A DNA stretch of 64,000 nt from positions 1,426,001-1,490,000 of the forward strand of contig NZ_AP021972.1 of the NCBI RefSeq assembly GCF_014168815.1, written 5' to 3'. The notes under the pieces were generated by a model. That model was given only the letters and a program-made list of their open reading frames with translations, searched no databases and was not told where the DNA came from. This DNA comes from Klebsiella sp. WP3-W18-ESBL-02. Its GTDB lineage: Bacteria; Pseudomonadota; Gammaproteobacteria; Enterobacterales; Enterobacteriaceae. Both the position numbers and the translations under genes were made by a program. Shown here one piece after another: positions 15,124 to 23,546 of this stretch; the stretch's first letter is position 1, and each line of letters begins with the position of its first letter.

Positions 15124-16581
15124 TTACGCTTCCATCGCCAAATCATTGAGCAAATGCTGCATCAGCAGGGGGATCGGTCTGCCGGACGCGACGCTTTTTC
15201 CGCCTTCGCGCCACAGCGCCGTCCCGCTGACGTCGAGATGCGCCCACGGAATATCCGCCGGGCAGAAGTGGTGCAGCAGCCAGGCGGCGGAGGCGCTGAT
15301 GGCCGCATTGTTGGTTGGCGTGTTGCACAGATCGGCAATCGCGCTCTCCGTTTGTTTTTTCAGCCTTGCGTCCAGCGGCAGCGGCCAGACTTCATCGCCG
15401 CTCTGTTCCCCGGCAACGGTCAGCGCAGCGCGCAGCGCAGCGTCCTGCGTCATTAACCCGCTCAGCTCATAGCCCAGCGCCTTGACGACTGCGCCAGTCA
15501 GCGTAGCTAAATCAATGATATAGCGTGTTTTTGCATGGCGCTGGCTAGCCCAGGCAATCGCATCGGAGAGTACCAGACGGCCCTCGGCGTCGGTGTTGTT
15601 GATTTCCACCGTCATGCCGTTACAGGCGCGAGCCACGCTGCCCGGCTGCATCGCGTCGGGGCCGATGGCGTTTTCCGCCAGCGCCAGCACGCCCATGACC
15701 CGAACCGGTAGCGCCAGCTCGGCGATGCTCAGCATCAGCCCGAGGACGTTAGCCGCGCCGCACATGTCGTACTTCATGGTATACATGCCCGCGCCTTCTT
15801 TCAGCCACAGTCCGCCGGTGTCAAAGGTGACGCCTTTACCCACGTAGCTGCGTACCGGACCATGGCCTGCGCCTTCGTAGTGGATAGCCAACAGGCGAGG
15901 CGGGCGGCTTGCGCCCTTACCAACCGCGTGCAGCAGGCCAAGGCCCTGTTCAACGATTGCCTGATCATCAAGCACCTCGCAGCGCAGGGCCGGGAAAGCG
16001 GCGCACAGGCGTTCGGCTTCTTCGACCACATACTGCGGCGTGCACTGTTCGGCGGGGATATCCGCAAGACGGCGGGCGGCAATCATACCGTTGGCGATCG
16101 CCTGTTGCTGTTGGAACAGCGGCGTAAGTCGGCCCACTTCGCTCTCAGGACAGTAAGCGTCGACGTGGCTCAGACGCACATCGCGTTGTGTGGCGCTCTT
16201 CAGCCCAAGGTCCGTTAAGCGGTGCTGTTGGTTAAACAAAAAGCGCAGCGTTTTCACCAGCACCGTATCGTCAATCTGCGAGCAGTCCAGCAGCACTTCG
16301 CGGCATACCGGCGCGGCAAACAGCGGTCGCAGGTAACCGAGTAGCGTATCGGTCAGGCTATCGCGCCAGGCGCTATGTGGTACGAGCGTAATGCGGGAAA
16401 ATGGCCCGCAGGCGAAGCAGGTATCCGCCAGTGTGCCCTGTGCGGCGCGCGCTGCCATTTCAGTTATCAGCGGGTTGTCGCGCAGCGCACCCTGCTGGAG
16501 CAAAGGGCTTTCGGGATAGGTAATGAGATGGTGCTGTTCCAGTTTATCGGGCAGCGCCGTTACTAAACGGTAGTCAATCAT
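15124..16581 (-). CDS. M17 family leucyl aminopeptidase-like protein
   Basis: M17 enzymes are two-metal exopeptidases that remove N-terminal residues from peptides in the cytoplasm. The 485 residues carry the family signatures: VGKGVTFDTGG with K249 and D254, D272 in MKYDMCGAANV, and NNTDAEGRLVL with D331, E333 and R335. The metal and bicarbonate sites therefore look complete. The N-terminal ~165 residues diverge from PepA and PepB of E. coli. The gene is last in a three-gene unit with a glycosylasparaginase (3-base gap) and a PTS EIIC (4-base gap). That context suggests processing of an imported amino-acid-containing compound. The true substrate is unknown. Confidence 0.88.
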   Translation of the reverse strand: MIDYRLVTALPDKLEQHHLITYPESPLLQQGALRDNPLITEMAARAAQGTLADTCFACGPFSRITLVPHSAWRDSLTDTLLGYLRPLFAAPVCREVLLDCSQIDDTVLVKTLRFLFNQQHRLTDLGLKSATQRDVRLSHVDAYCPESEVGRLTPLFQQQQAIANGMIAARRLADIPAEQCTPQYVVEEAERLCAAFPALRCEVLDDQAIVEQGLGLLHAVGKGASRPPRLLAIHYEGAGHGPVRSYVGKGVTFDTGGLWLKEGAGMYTMKYDMCGAANVLGLMLSIAELALPVRVMGVLALAENAIGPDAMQPGSVARACNGMTVEINNTDAEGRLVLSDAIAWASQRHAKTRYIIDLATLTGAVVKALGYELSGLMTQDAALRAALTVAGEQSGDEVWPLPLDARLKKQTESAIADLCNTPTNNAAISASAAWLLHHFCPADIPWAHLDVSGTALWREGGKSVASGRPIPLLMQHLLNDLAMEA

Positions 16582-16584
16582 CGC

Positions 16585-17538
16585 TTACTCCTCGATGGGG
16601 GCGCGGATACGGTCGGCATAGGCCTGCATCCAGGCGTCGTCCACCGGCTGATAATGGGTTTTCTCTTTGACGCGCTCGGCGCGGAACACGGTCAGCGGCT
16701 GGCTTGCGGTGGCCACGACAAAAGAGAAGGTTTTTATATTGGTAGCCGCACCGAACTCACCCTTACGGTTCATACAGACCACGGACAGGTCGCCTGCGCG
16801 GCCAAAGCGCGACATCAGCTTATCTTCCAGTTCGTACACCACCGAGTCCGCCGCCTGCTGCGGGGTCATGCCCTGTTCCATCCGGCGAACGATTTCGTAG
16901 CTGGTGCAGCCTTTCATCAGGTCTTCCCCCACGCCGGTAGCGGTCGCTGCGCCGATTTGGCTGTCGCAGTAGAAGCCGGAACCGATGATCGGGGAATCGC
17001 CGACGCGTCCGCGTTTTTTCATAAACAGCCCGCTGGTCGAGGTGGCGACGCTCATCGAGCCCCGCTGGTCGAGCGCGATAACGCCGACGGTATCATGGCC
17101 GTCGTACGGGCTCAGCCCCTTATCCAGCGTCTCTCGGCAGCGCTTGCGATAGTGCTGCATTGCGCGCTCGGTCAGCATTTTTTTCTCGGCAAAGCCCTGG
17201 CTCAGCGCCCATTCGCGCGCGCCCTGGCCGACCAGCAGCGAGTTATAGCGCTGGCGACCCAGCGCCTGCGCCACTTTTACCGGGTTGGCGATATCGACCA
17301 GGTTGCCCACCGCGCCAAAGGCCAGCGTGTCGCCGTCCATCCAGGCCGCGTCCAGCTCCACCTCGCCGTTTTCGGTCGGCAGACCGCCGTAGCCAACGGA
17401 TTTATACAACGGAAAATCTTCCACCGCGACGACGGCATCGACGACCGACGCTGTTGCCGCGCTGCCGCCGGCCAGCGCCGACGCGGATTCACTTACCCCT
17501 TCCAGCGCCATACGCCAGGTTGCAATAATTCCCCACAT
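16585..17538 (-). CDS. N4-(beta-N-acetylglucosaminyl)-L-asparaginase-like Ntn hydrolase (glycosylasparaginase family)
   Basis: Members self-cleave to expose an N-terminal Thr and hydrolyse the GlcNAc-Asn bond, or related amides and isoaspartyl peptides. The 317 residues show GHDTVGVIALD with cleavage before T150, the segment GRVGDSP (R178, D181, substrate carboxylate contacts) and an IIGSGFYCD...GAATATGVGEDLMK region. These align better with human and Flavobacterium aspartylglucosaminidase than with E. coli IaaA. No signal peptide is seen, so the enzyme should be cytoplasmic, unlike the lysosomal or secreted relatives. It lies between the EIIC and M17 genes with 3-4 base gaps. Plain asparaginase or isoaspartyl dipeptidase activity remains possible. 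Confidence 0.85.
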   Translation of the reverse strand: MWGIIATWRMALEGVSESASALAGGSAATASVVDAVVAVEDFPLYKSVGYGGLPTENGEVELDAAWMDGDTLAFGAVGNLVDIANPVKVAQALGRQRYNSLLVGQGAREWALSQGFAEKKMLTERAMQHYRKRCRETLDKGLSPYDGHDTVGVIALDQRGSMSVATSTSGLFMKKRGRVGDSPIIGSGFYCDSQIGAATATGVGEDLMKGCTSYEIVRRMEQGMTPQQAADSVVYELEDKLMSRFGRAGDLSVVCMNRKGEFGAATNIKTFSFVVATASQPLTVFRAERVKEKTHYQPVDDAWMQAYADRIRAPIEE

Positions 17539-17542
17539 ATTC

Positions 17543-18859
17543 TTACTCCTGTTTTGCTAGCGTGCTGGATTCCTCAACGGCACTGATTTCCGCATTGCGG
17601 TACTGCTTATCGACGATGCGCATGAACGGCAGGTACAGCATTGCGCCAATCAGCAGGTTAATAATTTGCATCACGCTGCCGGAAATATGCCCGGTAACGA
17701 TAAATCCGCTGATGACCGGCGGCAGCGTCCACGGAATAAAGACCCCGGTGGTGACCGCAACGGCACCGATTTTCATGGCCATATACTGAATGGTCACCAG
17801 CACCAGCGGTACGAGGTTGAACGGAATCAGCATGATGGGGTTCATAATGACCGGCAGACCAAACAGCACCGGCTCGTTAATGTTGAAAACAGAGGCCCCC
17901 GCGCCCAGGCGTGCGACTTCGCGCATGTTTTTGCTGCGGGCAAAAATGAGCATGGCAATGACCAGCGACAGCGTGGCCCCTGCGCCACCCATCCAGATCA
18001 TGTCAAAGAACTGCTCGGTAATAATGTGCGGCGGCGTTACGCCGGCCTGGATGGCGGCGATATTATCGGTCTGGTTTTCCATCCACAGCGGACGAATGAT
18101 GCCGTTCACCATCGAACCGGAGTTGATCCCCACCGACCACAGGATAGTGATGCTGAATACCGTCATCAGTGCGCCGAAGTAGGAGGTGCCGAAATGGCGA
18201 ACCGGCGTCGCGACCACTTCATAGATGAACTGGTGAATGGTGTTGTAGTGGGTGTTTTCAAAACCGATGCGGATAGCCAGCACCAGAATCATGACCAGCA
18301 GCGCCGGGATTAACGCGGCGAATGATTCCTGTACCGCTGGCGGCACGCCTTCCGGCATCTTGATGACCAGCTTTTTACGCTTCAGCCAGCAGAACAGTTC
18401 GGTCCACAGCAACGAGCCAATCATGGCGACGAACAGGCCTTTAGTACCAATCCATTCTACCGGCATCACGGTGATGCCGCCGTTCTCTGCGACCTTAATA
18501 AACGGCGTCAGGATGAGGAAGCAGACCAGTGCCAGGATTCCGCTGGAAATTTTGTCATCACCGTAGTGTTCCGCCAGGCGGTAGGCGACCAGGAAGCTGA
18601 TAAACAGCGACATTGTCGAGAAGACGGCATTAAACGGAATTTCGACGATCGCGCTCCAGTTAGCGCCAAACATGCTGGACATAAACTGCTGGTAACCCTG
18701 ATTCGGGAACGACGAGATAACCAGCAGGATGGAGCCGACGATAATGAACGGCATAAAGGAGACGTAAGCGCCACGGATGGCGCCAAGGTGACGTTGCTGC
18801 GACGTTTTGGCAGCAATCGGCATTAATTTTTCTTCTAAAAATCCCAGAACATTGTTCAT
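17543..18859 (-). CDS. PTS lactose/cellobiose-family EIIC permease
   Basis: EIIC forms the membrane channel that moves a sugar inward during phosphorylation. The 438 residues have the CelB/ChbC pattern: N-terminal MNNVLGFLEEKLMPIAAK, about ten hydrophobic segments, RGAYVSFMPFIIVGS, and the substrate-site region SVFNINEPVLFGLPVIMNP. Relatives carry cellobiose, lactose or diacetylchitobiose. No EIIA or EIIB gene is near, so partner domains must come from elsewhere, for example a chb-type system. The gene is first in the unit with the glycosylasparaginase and M17 peptidase and is preceded by a CRP-type promoter. Confidence 0.92.
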   Translation of the reverse strand: MNNVLGFLEEKLMPIAAKTSQQRHLGAIRGAYVSFMPFIIVGSILLVISSFPNQGYQQFMSSMFGANWSAIVEIPFNAVFSTMSLFISFLVAYRLAEHYGDDKISSGILALVCFLILTPFIKVAENGGITVMPVEWIGTKGLFVAMIGSLLWTELFCWLKRKKLVIKMPEGVPPAVQESFAALIPALLVMILVLAIRIGFENTHYNTIHQFIYEVVATPVRHFGTSYFGALMTVFSITILWSVGINSGSMVNGIIRPLWMENQTDNIAAIQAGVTPPHIITEQFFDMIWMGGAGATLSLVIAMLIFARSKNMREVARLGAGASVFNINEPVLFGLPVIMNPIMLIPFNLVPLVLVTIQYMAMKIGAVAVTTGVFIPWTLPPVISGFIVTGHISGSVMQIINLLIGAMLYLPFMRIVDKQYRNAEISAVEESSTLAKQE

Positions 18860-18921
18860 TGTGAACTCCGTATAAGATTAACGGACATTGTGTGTGTTAT
18901 GTAATAGAAACGGCGGGAGGG

Positions 18922-18967
18922 ATTATCGGAGAAAGCCTGGTGTAGAAAGGTGAAACGGGTCACAATG
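18922..18967 (-). promoter_or_regulatory. CRP class II-type promoter of the EIIC operon
   Basis: Read on the plus strand, GGTGA-AACGGG-TCACA (18949-18964) matches the CRP core at 9 of 10 positions. On the minus strand a GATAAT -10 (plus 18922-18927) predicts a start at 18915, placing the CRP centre (18956.5) exactly at -41.5. No good -35 is present, as expected for class II activation. Two TCATAT copies 11 bases apart (18980, 18991) lie on the regulator side. Confidence 0.65.
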
Positions 18968-19025
18968 CGCCGACTTAATTCATATAAATCTCATATGATT
19001 GGTTATTTGTTTTTCAGAGGGCGTC

Positions 19026-19892
19026 ATGGAAATTAAGCTGCATGCCAACGCAACGACTACGCCGAGGATCAGAAAATACCTTCAGGATTCAACGAAAAGT
19101 GACCGTGAACTGGCGCTTGAACTCGGTATTTCCGTTACTACGGTGCGCCGCTGGCGAAACCGTGAGCAAACGGCCGATCGCAGTACGGCACCTTCTGTAG
19201 TACACAAAGTAATGAGACAAGAACAGATTGTATTGATTAACGTTCTGCGGCATATTTTGCAGGCGCCGCTGGATGACCTGCTGTTTATCGTGGTGGAGGG
19301 GCTGGGCATTCCGCTGTCGCGTGCGACGCTGAGCCGCTATCTGACGCCTTCATATCCCAAAAATAGCGCCGAGCGGCTTAGCGGAAAGAAGGCTATCAAG
19401 GCGGGCGTCAGGCCGCAGATGCTGACGCTGCACTATCGTTTTCTGTCGCTGCATATGGATGACGACGGCGATCATCACGTGCTGTGGGCGCAGGAGCCGG
19501 TTAGCGGGTGGTGCGCGGCGCGCATCTATTCAGGGATGTCCGCGCCGCTGGTGACGCACTGGCTTGATGACGTGCTGTCGGCGTTTCCGGGTGATATACA
19601 ATCTGTTGAGATTAAAAGCGACGAATGGCTGAATGAGGCGCATGTTGTCGCGTTGCGCCAGCATCTGGCCGCGCGGGGTATTGCCTGTAGTATGACGATG
19701 GCGGGGGAAAAACGTCAGGCAGTGGCGGTAACCCTGCCGTTAGCGGAAATCATTCCGGCCGTACGGGCCGTTACGCCGGATGCGCTGGTTGTGCGGCTGT
19801 GTGAACTGTTTAACGCGGGCAAGCCGCAGAAAAAACTCGGTAATATGACGCCGCAGGCGTTTCTCGACGCGCTGCGGCATGAGGGGGGTTAG
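19026..19892 (+). CDS. IS481-transposase-like DNA-binding protein, probable domesticated regulator
   Basis: The 288 residues begin like IS481 transposases: LHANATTTPRIRKYLQ, the helix-turn-helix RELALELGISVTTVRRWRNR, then DRS and a second domain with PLDDLLFIVVEGLGIPLSRATLSRYL. The end (LGNMTPQAFLDALR) also resembles the IS481 C-terminus. The middle is a shortened RNase H-like region in which VHVD, TDNG and NGxVER are not recognisable, so the DDE catalytic triad appears lost. No terminal inverted repeats or target duplication flank it. The start ATG at 19026 follows AGAGGG. It is divergent from the EIIC operon, which suggests a transcription regulator. It ends 4 bases inside the convergent arsC-like gene. 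Confidence 0.72.
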   Translation: MEIKLHANATTTPRIRKYLQDSTKSDRELALELGISVTTVRRWRNREQTADRSTAPSVVHKVMRQEQIVLINVLRHILQAPLDDLLFIVVEGLGIPLSRATLSRYLTPSYPKNSAERLSGKKAIKAGVRPQMLTLHYRFLSLHMDDDGDHHVLWAQEPVSGWCAARIYSGMSAPLVTHWLDDVLSAFPGDIQSVEIKSDEWLNEAHVVALRQHLAARGIACSMTMAGEKRQAVAVTLPLAEIIPAVRAVTPDALVVRLCELFNAGKPQKKLGNMTPQAFLDALRHEGG

Positions 19893-20248
19893 CTCACGAT
19901 TTCCAGTACCTGCTCGGGTGGGCGCCCAATGCGCGCCTGCCCGTTGCTGACGACGATCGGGCGTTCAATCAGCTTCGGGTTGTCGACCATCGCCTGAATT
20001 AGCTCCGCTTCGCTCAGGTGGCTGTCGGCCAGATTCAGCGACTTGTACAGATCTTCTTTCTGACGCATCAGATCGCGGGCACTGGCGAAACCGAGCAGGG
20101 CAATCAGCTCACGTAGCGTGGCGGCGTCCGGCGGTGTCTCCAGGTAGAGCACCACGTTAGGGTCAATGCCGTTGGCCTTCAGCAGGCTCAGGGTATCGCG
20201 GCTCTTTGAGCAGCGCGGGTTATGATAAAGGGTGACTGAATCCGTCAT
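19889..20248 (-). CDS. yfgD: ArsC-family arsenate reductase-like protein YfgD
   Basis: The 119 residues match E. coli YfgD (ArsC family, glutaredoxin-dependent type). The HNPRCSKSR motif places the active Cys at 13 and the anion-binding residues at H9 and R17. The C-terminal RPIVVSNGQARIGRPPEQVLEIV carries the conserved basic residue that holds the thiol-arsenate adduct. There is no ars operon around it and its physiological substrate is uncertain. It sits 11 bases after bepA on the same strand, as in E. coli, where the pair is linked to outer-membrane quality control only by position. Confidence 0.93.
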   Translation of the reverse strand: MTDSVTLYHNPRCSKSRDTLSLLKANGIDPNVVLYLETPPDAATLRELIALLGFASARDLMRQKEDLYKSLNLADSHLSEAELIQAMVDNPKLIERPIVVSNGQARIGRPPEQVLEIVS

Positions 20249-20259
20249 CGTCTCTCCAG

Positions 20260-21723
20260 TTACATTTTCTGATAAGGGCGGAAACGCTCTTGCAGCTGGC
20301 GCAGCTGGTCGATACGCGCGTCGTAGCGTGCCTGCTGCAGGCTGCGTAATTTCACCTGCGCGCTGGCGGCGCTGAGCAGGGAAATGGCCTGATCCAGTCG
20401 GCCCACCAGCGCCATGTTTTCAGCGCGCGCGGCCAGCTCCTGATCGCGGTTGCCCAGCTTGGCCTCCGCCTGGGCCAGCAGATCCCAGCCGTTGGTATCG
20501 TCTTTGTTATTAAAGGTGTAGCGGTTGAGGATCGTCGCCGCCTCTGCGGCCTGGCCACCTTCCAGGAGGGCGTTCGCCAGGTTGAGCTGCAGTACCGGGT
20601 TGGTGCGCAGCTCGCGAGCGTTCTTCAGCCGATTGATGGCTTCACTCGTTTTGTTCTGGCCGAGATCGATATCGGTCGCCAGATCGAGGAACCAGGCGTT
20701 TTGCGGATCGGCGCTCAGCAGCGGTTGCAGCAGCTTGCTGGCCTCAGCGTAGTTTTTGGCTTCCATGGCCAGCAGCGCTCGCCCGTACTGGGCGGCGTGT
20801 TGCTCGCGGATGTTGCCCTTTGACCAGTTATCGAGCAGGTCGGTGCCCAGCTGGTTTTGCCCGTTGTTATACATGCCGAGCGTACGCGCTTTGGCAAAGT
20901 AGAAATCGGCGGAAGACTGAACCACCACCGGGCGCATTTGGTTGGCGCGGTTGCGCGCGTCCGATAAGCGGCTTTCCGGCAGCGGGTGAGTTAACAACAT
21001 TTCCGGCGGGCGCGAAGAGTAGCGCGACTGATCGAGCAGCTTTTCCATAAAGGCAGGCATGGCCTGCGGGTCGAAGCCGGCGCGCTGGAGAACCTGAATA
21101 CCAATACGATCGGCCTCTTCTTCATTCTGGCGGGTAAAGCTGATCATCCCCTGCTGGGTGCCCGCTAAAGTCCCGCTCAGCGCTGCCATCCCGGCCTGTG
21201 GGCTGGCCATCGCCAGCAGAATGGAACCCAGCGCGCCGACCCACGTTAGCGGGGCGTTGCGTTTCTGGTCTTCCATTGCGCGCGCCAGGTGGCGTTGGGT
21301 CACGTGGGAGATTTCGTGCGCCATAACCGATGCCAACTGACTTTCGGTGTCAGAATAGCGGAACAGCGCGGAGTGCAGCACTACGTTACCGCCGAAGAAG
21401 GCGAAAGCGTTGATATCGTCGTTGTTAATCAGATAAAAATGAAACGGCGTACGTACGGAGAAGGCGTGCGAAACCAGACGCATGCCCAATGAATTAATGT
21501 ACTGAACCAGCAGCGGGTCGTTGATGAGCGGCGCGCTACCGCGCAGTTGTCGAACATAGTAATCCCCCATTTGCATCTCCTGACCAATGGAGAGCGTGCT
21601 TCCTGCGGATGTACCCATATCCGGTAGATTATCGGTTGTATCGGCATATGCCGGCGCAACCTGACCGAAAGTGAGTGTCGCAATAAGGGATGCCAACAGC
21701 GTTTTTTTCAACTGCCTGAACAT
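20260..21723 (-). CDS. bepA: periplasmic metalloprotease/chaperone BepA (YfgC)
   Basis: BepA promotes LptD maturation and degrades stalled outer-membrane proteins in the periplasm. The 487 residues have a signal peptide of about 27 residues ending PAYA, an M48 metallopeptidase domain with HEISH (H136, E137, H140) and a third ligand region EEEADRIG, then C-terminal TPR repeats (about residues 300-487) that contact BAM. Length and sequence match E. coli BepA (487 aa). Sigma-E control is known in E. coli; no convincing box was read here. Confidence 0.97.
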   Translation of the reverse strand: MFRQLKKTLLASLIATLTFGQVAPAYADTTDNLPDMGTSAGSTLSIGQEMQMGDYYVRQLRGSAPLINDPLLVQYINSLGMRLVSHAFSVRTPFHFYLINNDDINAFAFFGGNVVLHSALFRYSDTESQLASVMAHEISHVTQRHLARAMEDQKRNAPLTWVGALGSILLAMASPQAGMAALSGTLAGTQQGMISFTRQNEEEADRIGIQVLQRAGFDPQAMPAFMEKLLDQSRYSSRPPEMLLTHPLPESRLSDARNRANQMRPVVVQSSADFYFAKARTLGMYNNGQNQLGTDLLDNWSKGNIREQHAAQYGRALLAMEAKNYAEASKLLQPLLSADPQNAWFLDLATDIDLGQNKTSEAINRLKNARELRTNPVLQLNLANALLEGGQAAEAATILNRYTFNNKDDTNGWDLLAQAEAKLGNRDQELAARAENMALVGRLDQAISLLSAASAQVKLRSLQQARYDARIDQLRQLQERFRPYQKM

Positions 21724-21939
21724 AACCTCTGTCCTGTAATGTGGGATGTGCCTGTTTTGACCAGCAGGATAATCTGACGTTCAATTACCGTCTGCTTTTG
21801 GAGTGTATCTATCTGCTCACGGCTTGAAAACGATAATCGCGAGAATGCGGAGATAAAAATAAAAAGCGAAGTCTTTTTTGTGACACTTAGATACAATTCA
21901 TCTTCTATATGAAAGCGATAGGCTTCAGGGAATAGATTT

Positions 21940-23013
21940 ATGCTCGAGATGTTGATGCAATGGTATCGCCGCCGATTCAGCGACCCGGAGGCCATCGCGC
22001 TGCTGGTCATTCTGCTCGCCGGTTTCTGCATTCTGTTTTTCTTCAGCGGCCTGCTGGCGCCGCTGCTGGTGGCAATAGTGCTTGCCTACCTGCTGGAGTG
22101 GCCGACGGTACGGTTAGAGCGGCTGGGCTGGTCGCGCACCTGGGCGACCAGCGTCGTGCTGGTGCTGTTTGTTGGCATTCTGCTGCTGATGGCCTTTGTG
22201 GTAATGCCCATCGCCTGGCAGCAGGGGATTTACCTTATCCGCGACATGCCCGGTATGCTCAACAAGCTTTCCGATTTTGCCGCCACGCTGCCGCGCCGCT
22301 ACCCGGCGCTGATGGACGCCGGGATTATCGACGCGATGGCGGAGAATATGCGTACGCGTATGCTGACCATGGGCGACTCGGTGGTGAAATACTCGGTCGC
22401 TTCGCTGGTGGGGCTGCTGACCCTGGCCGTGTATCTGGTGCTGGTGCCGCTGATGGTTTTCTTCCTGGTGAAAGACAAAGAGCAAATGCTCAACGCCGTA
22501 CGCCGCGTGCTGCCGCGCAACCGTGGGCTGGCGGGGCAGGTGTGGAAAGAGATGAACCAGCAAATCACCAACTATATTCGCGGTAAAGTGCTGGAAATGG
22601 TGGTGGTAGGTGTCGCCACCTGGCTTGGTTTCCTGATGTTTGGCCTCAACTACTCGCTGCTGCTGGCGGTGCTGGTGGGGCTGTCGGTGTTGATTCCGTA
22701 CATCGGTGCGTTTGTTGTGACGATCCCGGTTGTCTGCGTCGCGCTGTTTCAGTTCGGTCTGGGCACCGAGTTCTGGAGCCTGTTTGCGGTGTATCTGATT
22801 ATCCAGGGGCTGGACGGTAACCTGCTGGTGCCGGTGCTGTTCTCTGAAGCCGTGAACCTGCATCCGCTGGTGATTATCCTGTCGGTGGTGATTTTTGGCG
22901 GCCTGTGGGGCTTCTGGGGCGTATTCTTCGCCATACCGCTGGCAACGCTGATTAAGGCGGTGGTTCACGCCTGGCCGGACGGTCTGGTGGTGGAAGAAGA
23001 CGAAACGGCATAA
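21940..23013 (+). CDS. perM: AI-2E family transporter PerM (YfgO)
   Basis: This 357-residue inner-membrane protein belongs to the AI-2E/PerM exporter family. It has about 7-8 membrane segments, starts MLEMLMQWYRRRFSDPEAIALL as in E. coli, and has the conserved SVLIPYIGAFVVTIPV and LVPVLFSEAVNLHPLVIIL segments. The transported compound is unknown. Divergent from bepA. Confidence 0.95.
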   Translation: MLEMLMQWYRRRFSDPEAIALLVILLAGFCILFFFSGLLAPLLVAIVLAYLLEWPTVRLERLGWSRTWATSVVLVLFVGILLLMAFVVMPIAWQQGIYLIRDMPGMLNKLSDFAATLPRRYPALMDAGIIDAMAENMRTRMLTMGDSVVKYSVASLVGLLTLAVYLVLVPLMVFFLVKDKEQMLNAVRRVLPRNRGLAGQVWKEMNQQITNYIRGKVLEMVVVGVATWLGFLMFGLNYSLLLAVLVGLSVLIPYIGAFVVTIPVVCVALFQFGLGTEFWSLFAVYLIIQGLDGNLLVPVLFSEAVNLHPLVIILSVVIFGGLWGFWGVFFAIPLATLIKAVVHAWPDGLVVEEDETA

Positions 23014-23022
23014 TCGATAAAA

Positions 23023-23051
23023 AACCCGGCGTCGCGATGCTCAGCCGGGTT
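23023..23051. terminator. bidirectional terminator between perM and bcp
   Basis: An AACCCGGC/GCCGGGTT stem with a 13-nt loop sits between the convergent genes. A-rich sequence precedes it on the plus strand, giving a T-run for the minus-strand transcript of bcp. Confidence 0.7.
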
Positions 23052-23075
23052 ACGTCATTCACGTCAGGGAAAGGG

Positions 23076-23546
23076 TCAGGCGTTGGCCTGCAGCCAGCTC
23101 AGTACCACGTCGTGGTGATTGCTGGTTTTGAAGTCGTCGAAGACGTGCTCAATTTTCCCTTCCGCATCGACCAGGAAGCTGATGCGGTGAATGCCATCAT
23201 AGGTTTTGCCCATGAAGGTTTTTTCGCCCCAGATACCAAACTGCTCGCAGACCTGGTGATCTTCATCGGAAAGCAGAGTGAAGTTCAGCAGCTCTTTTTC
23301 TGAGAAGCGGGAGAGTTTTTCCGGTTTGTCGGTGCTGATGCCCAGAACTTCAACGCCCGCTTTTTTCAGCTCGTCCATATTATCGCGAAGGCCGCATGCC
23401 TGCACGGTGCAGCCAGGGGTCATCGCTTTCGGGTAAAAATAGACCAGAACACGTTGTCCCTGGAAGTCGGTCAAATTTACTTGCTCGCCGTCTTGATCGG
23501 GCAAACTAAATTTCGGTGCGATATCACCGGCTTTCAGTGGGTTCAT
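23076..23546 (-). CDS. bcp: thioredoxin-dependent thiol peroxidase (peroxiredoxin Q)
   Basis: Bcp reduces hydroperoxides in the cytoplasm with electrons from thioredoxin. The 156 residues show the peroxidatic Cys in MTPGCTVQACGLRD (C46) and the resolving C51, the atypical 2-Cys arrangement of E. coli Bcp. The ATG overlaps the gcvR stop by one base (TAATG), so translation is coupled. Confidence 0.98.
   Translation of the reverse strand: MNPLKAGDIAPKFSLPDQDGEQVNLTDFQGQRVLVYFYPKAMTPGCTVQACGLRDNMDELKKAGVEVLGISTDKPEKLSRFSEKELLNFTLLSDEDHQVCEQFGIWGEKTFMGKTYDGIHRISFLVDAEGKIEHVFDDFKTSNHHDVVLSWLQANA

Noticed and set aside
19026..19892. Possible intact insertion sequence
   Set aside because: No terminal inverted repeats or target duplication were seen and the catalytic triad is not recognisable, so it is reported as a domesticated gene and not a mobile element.
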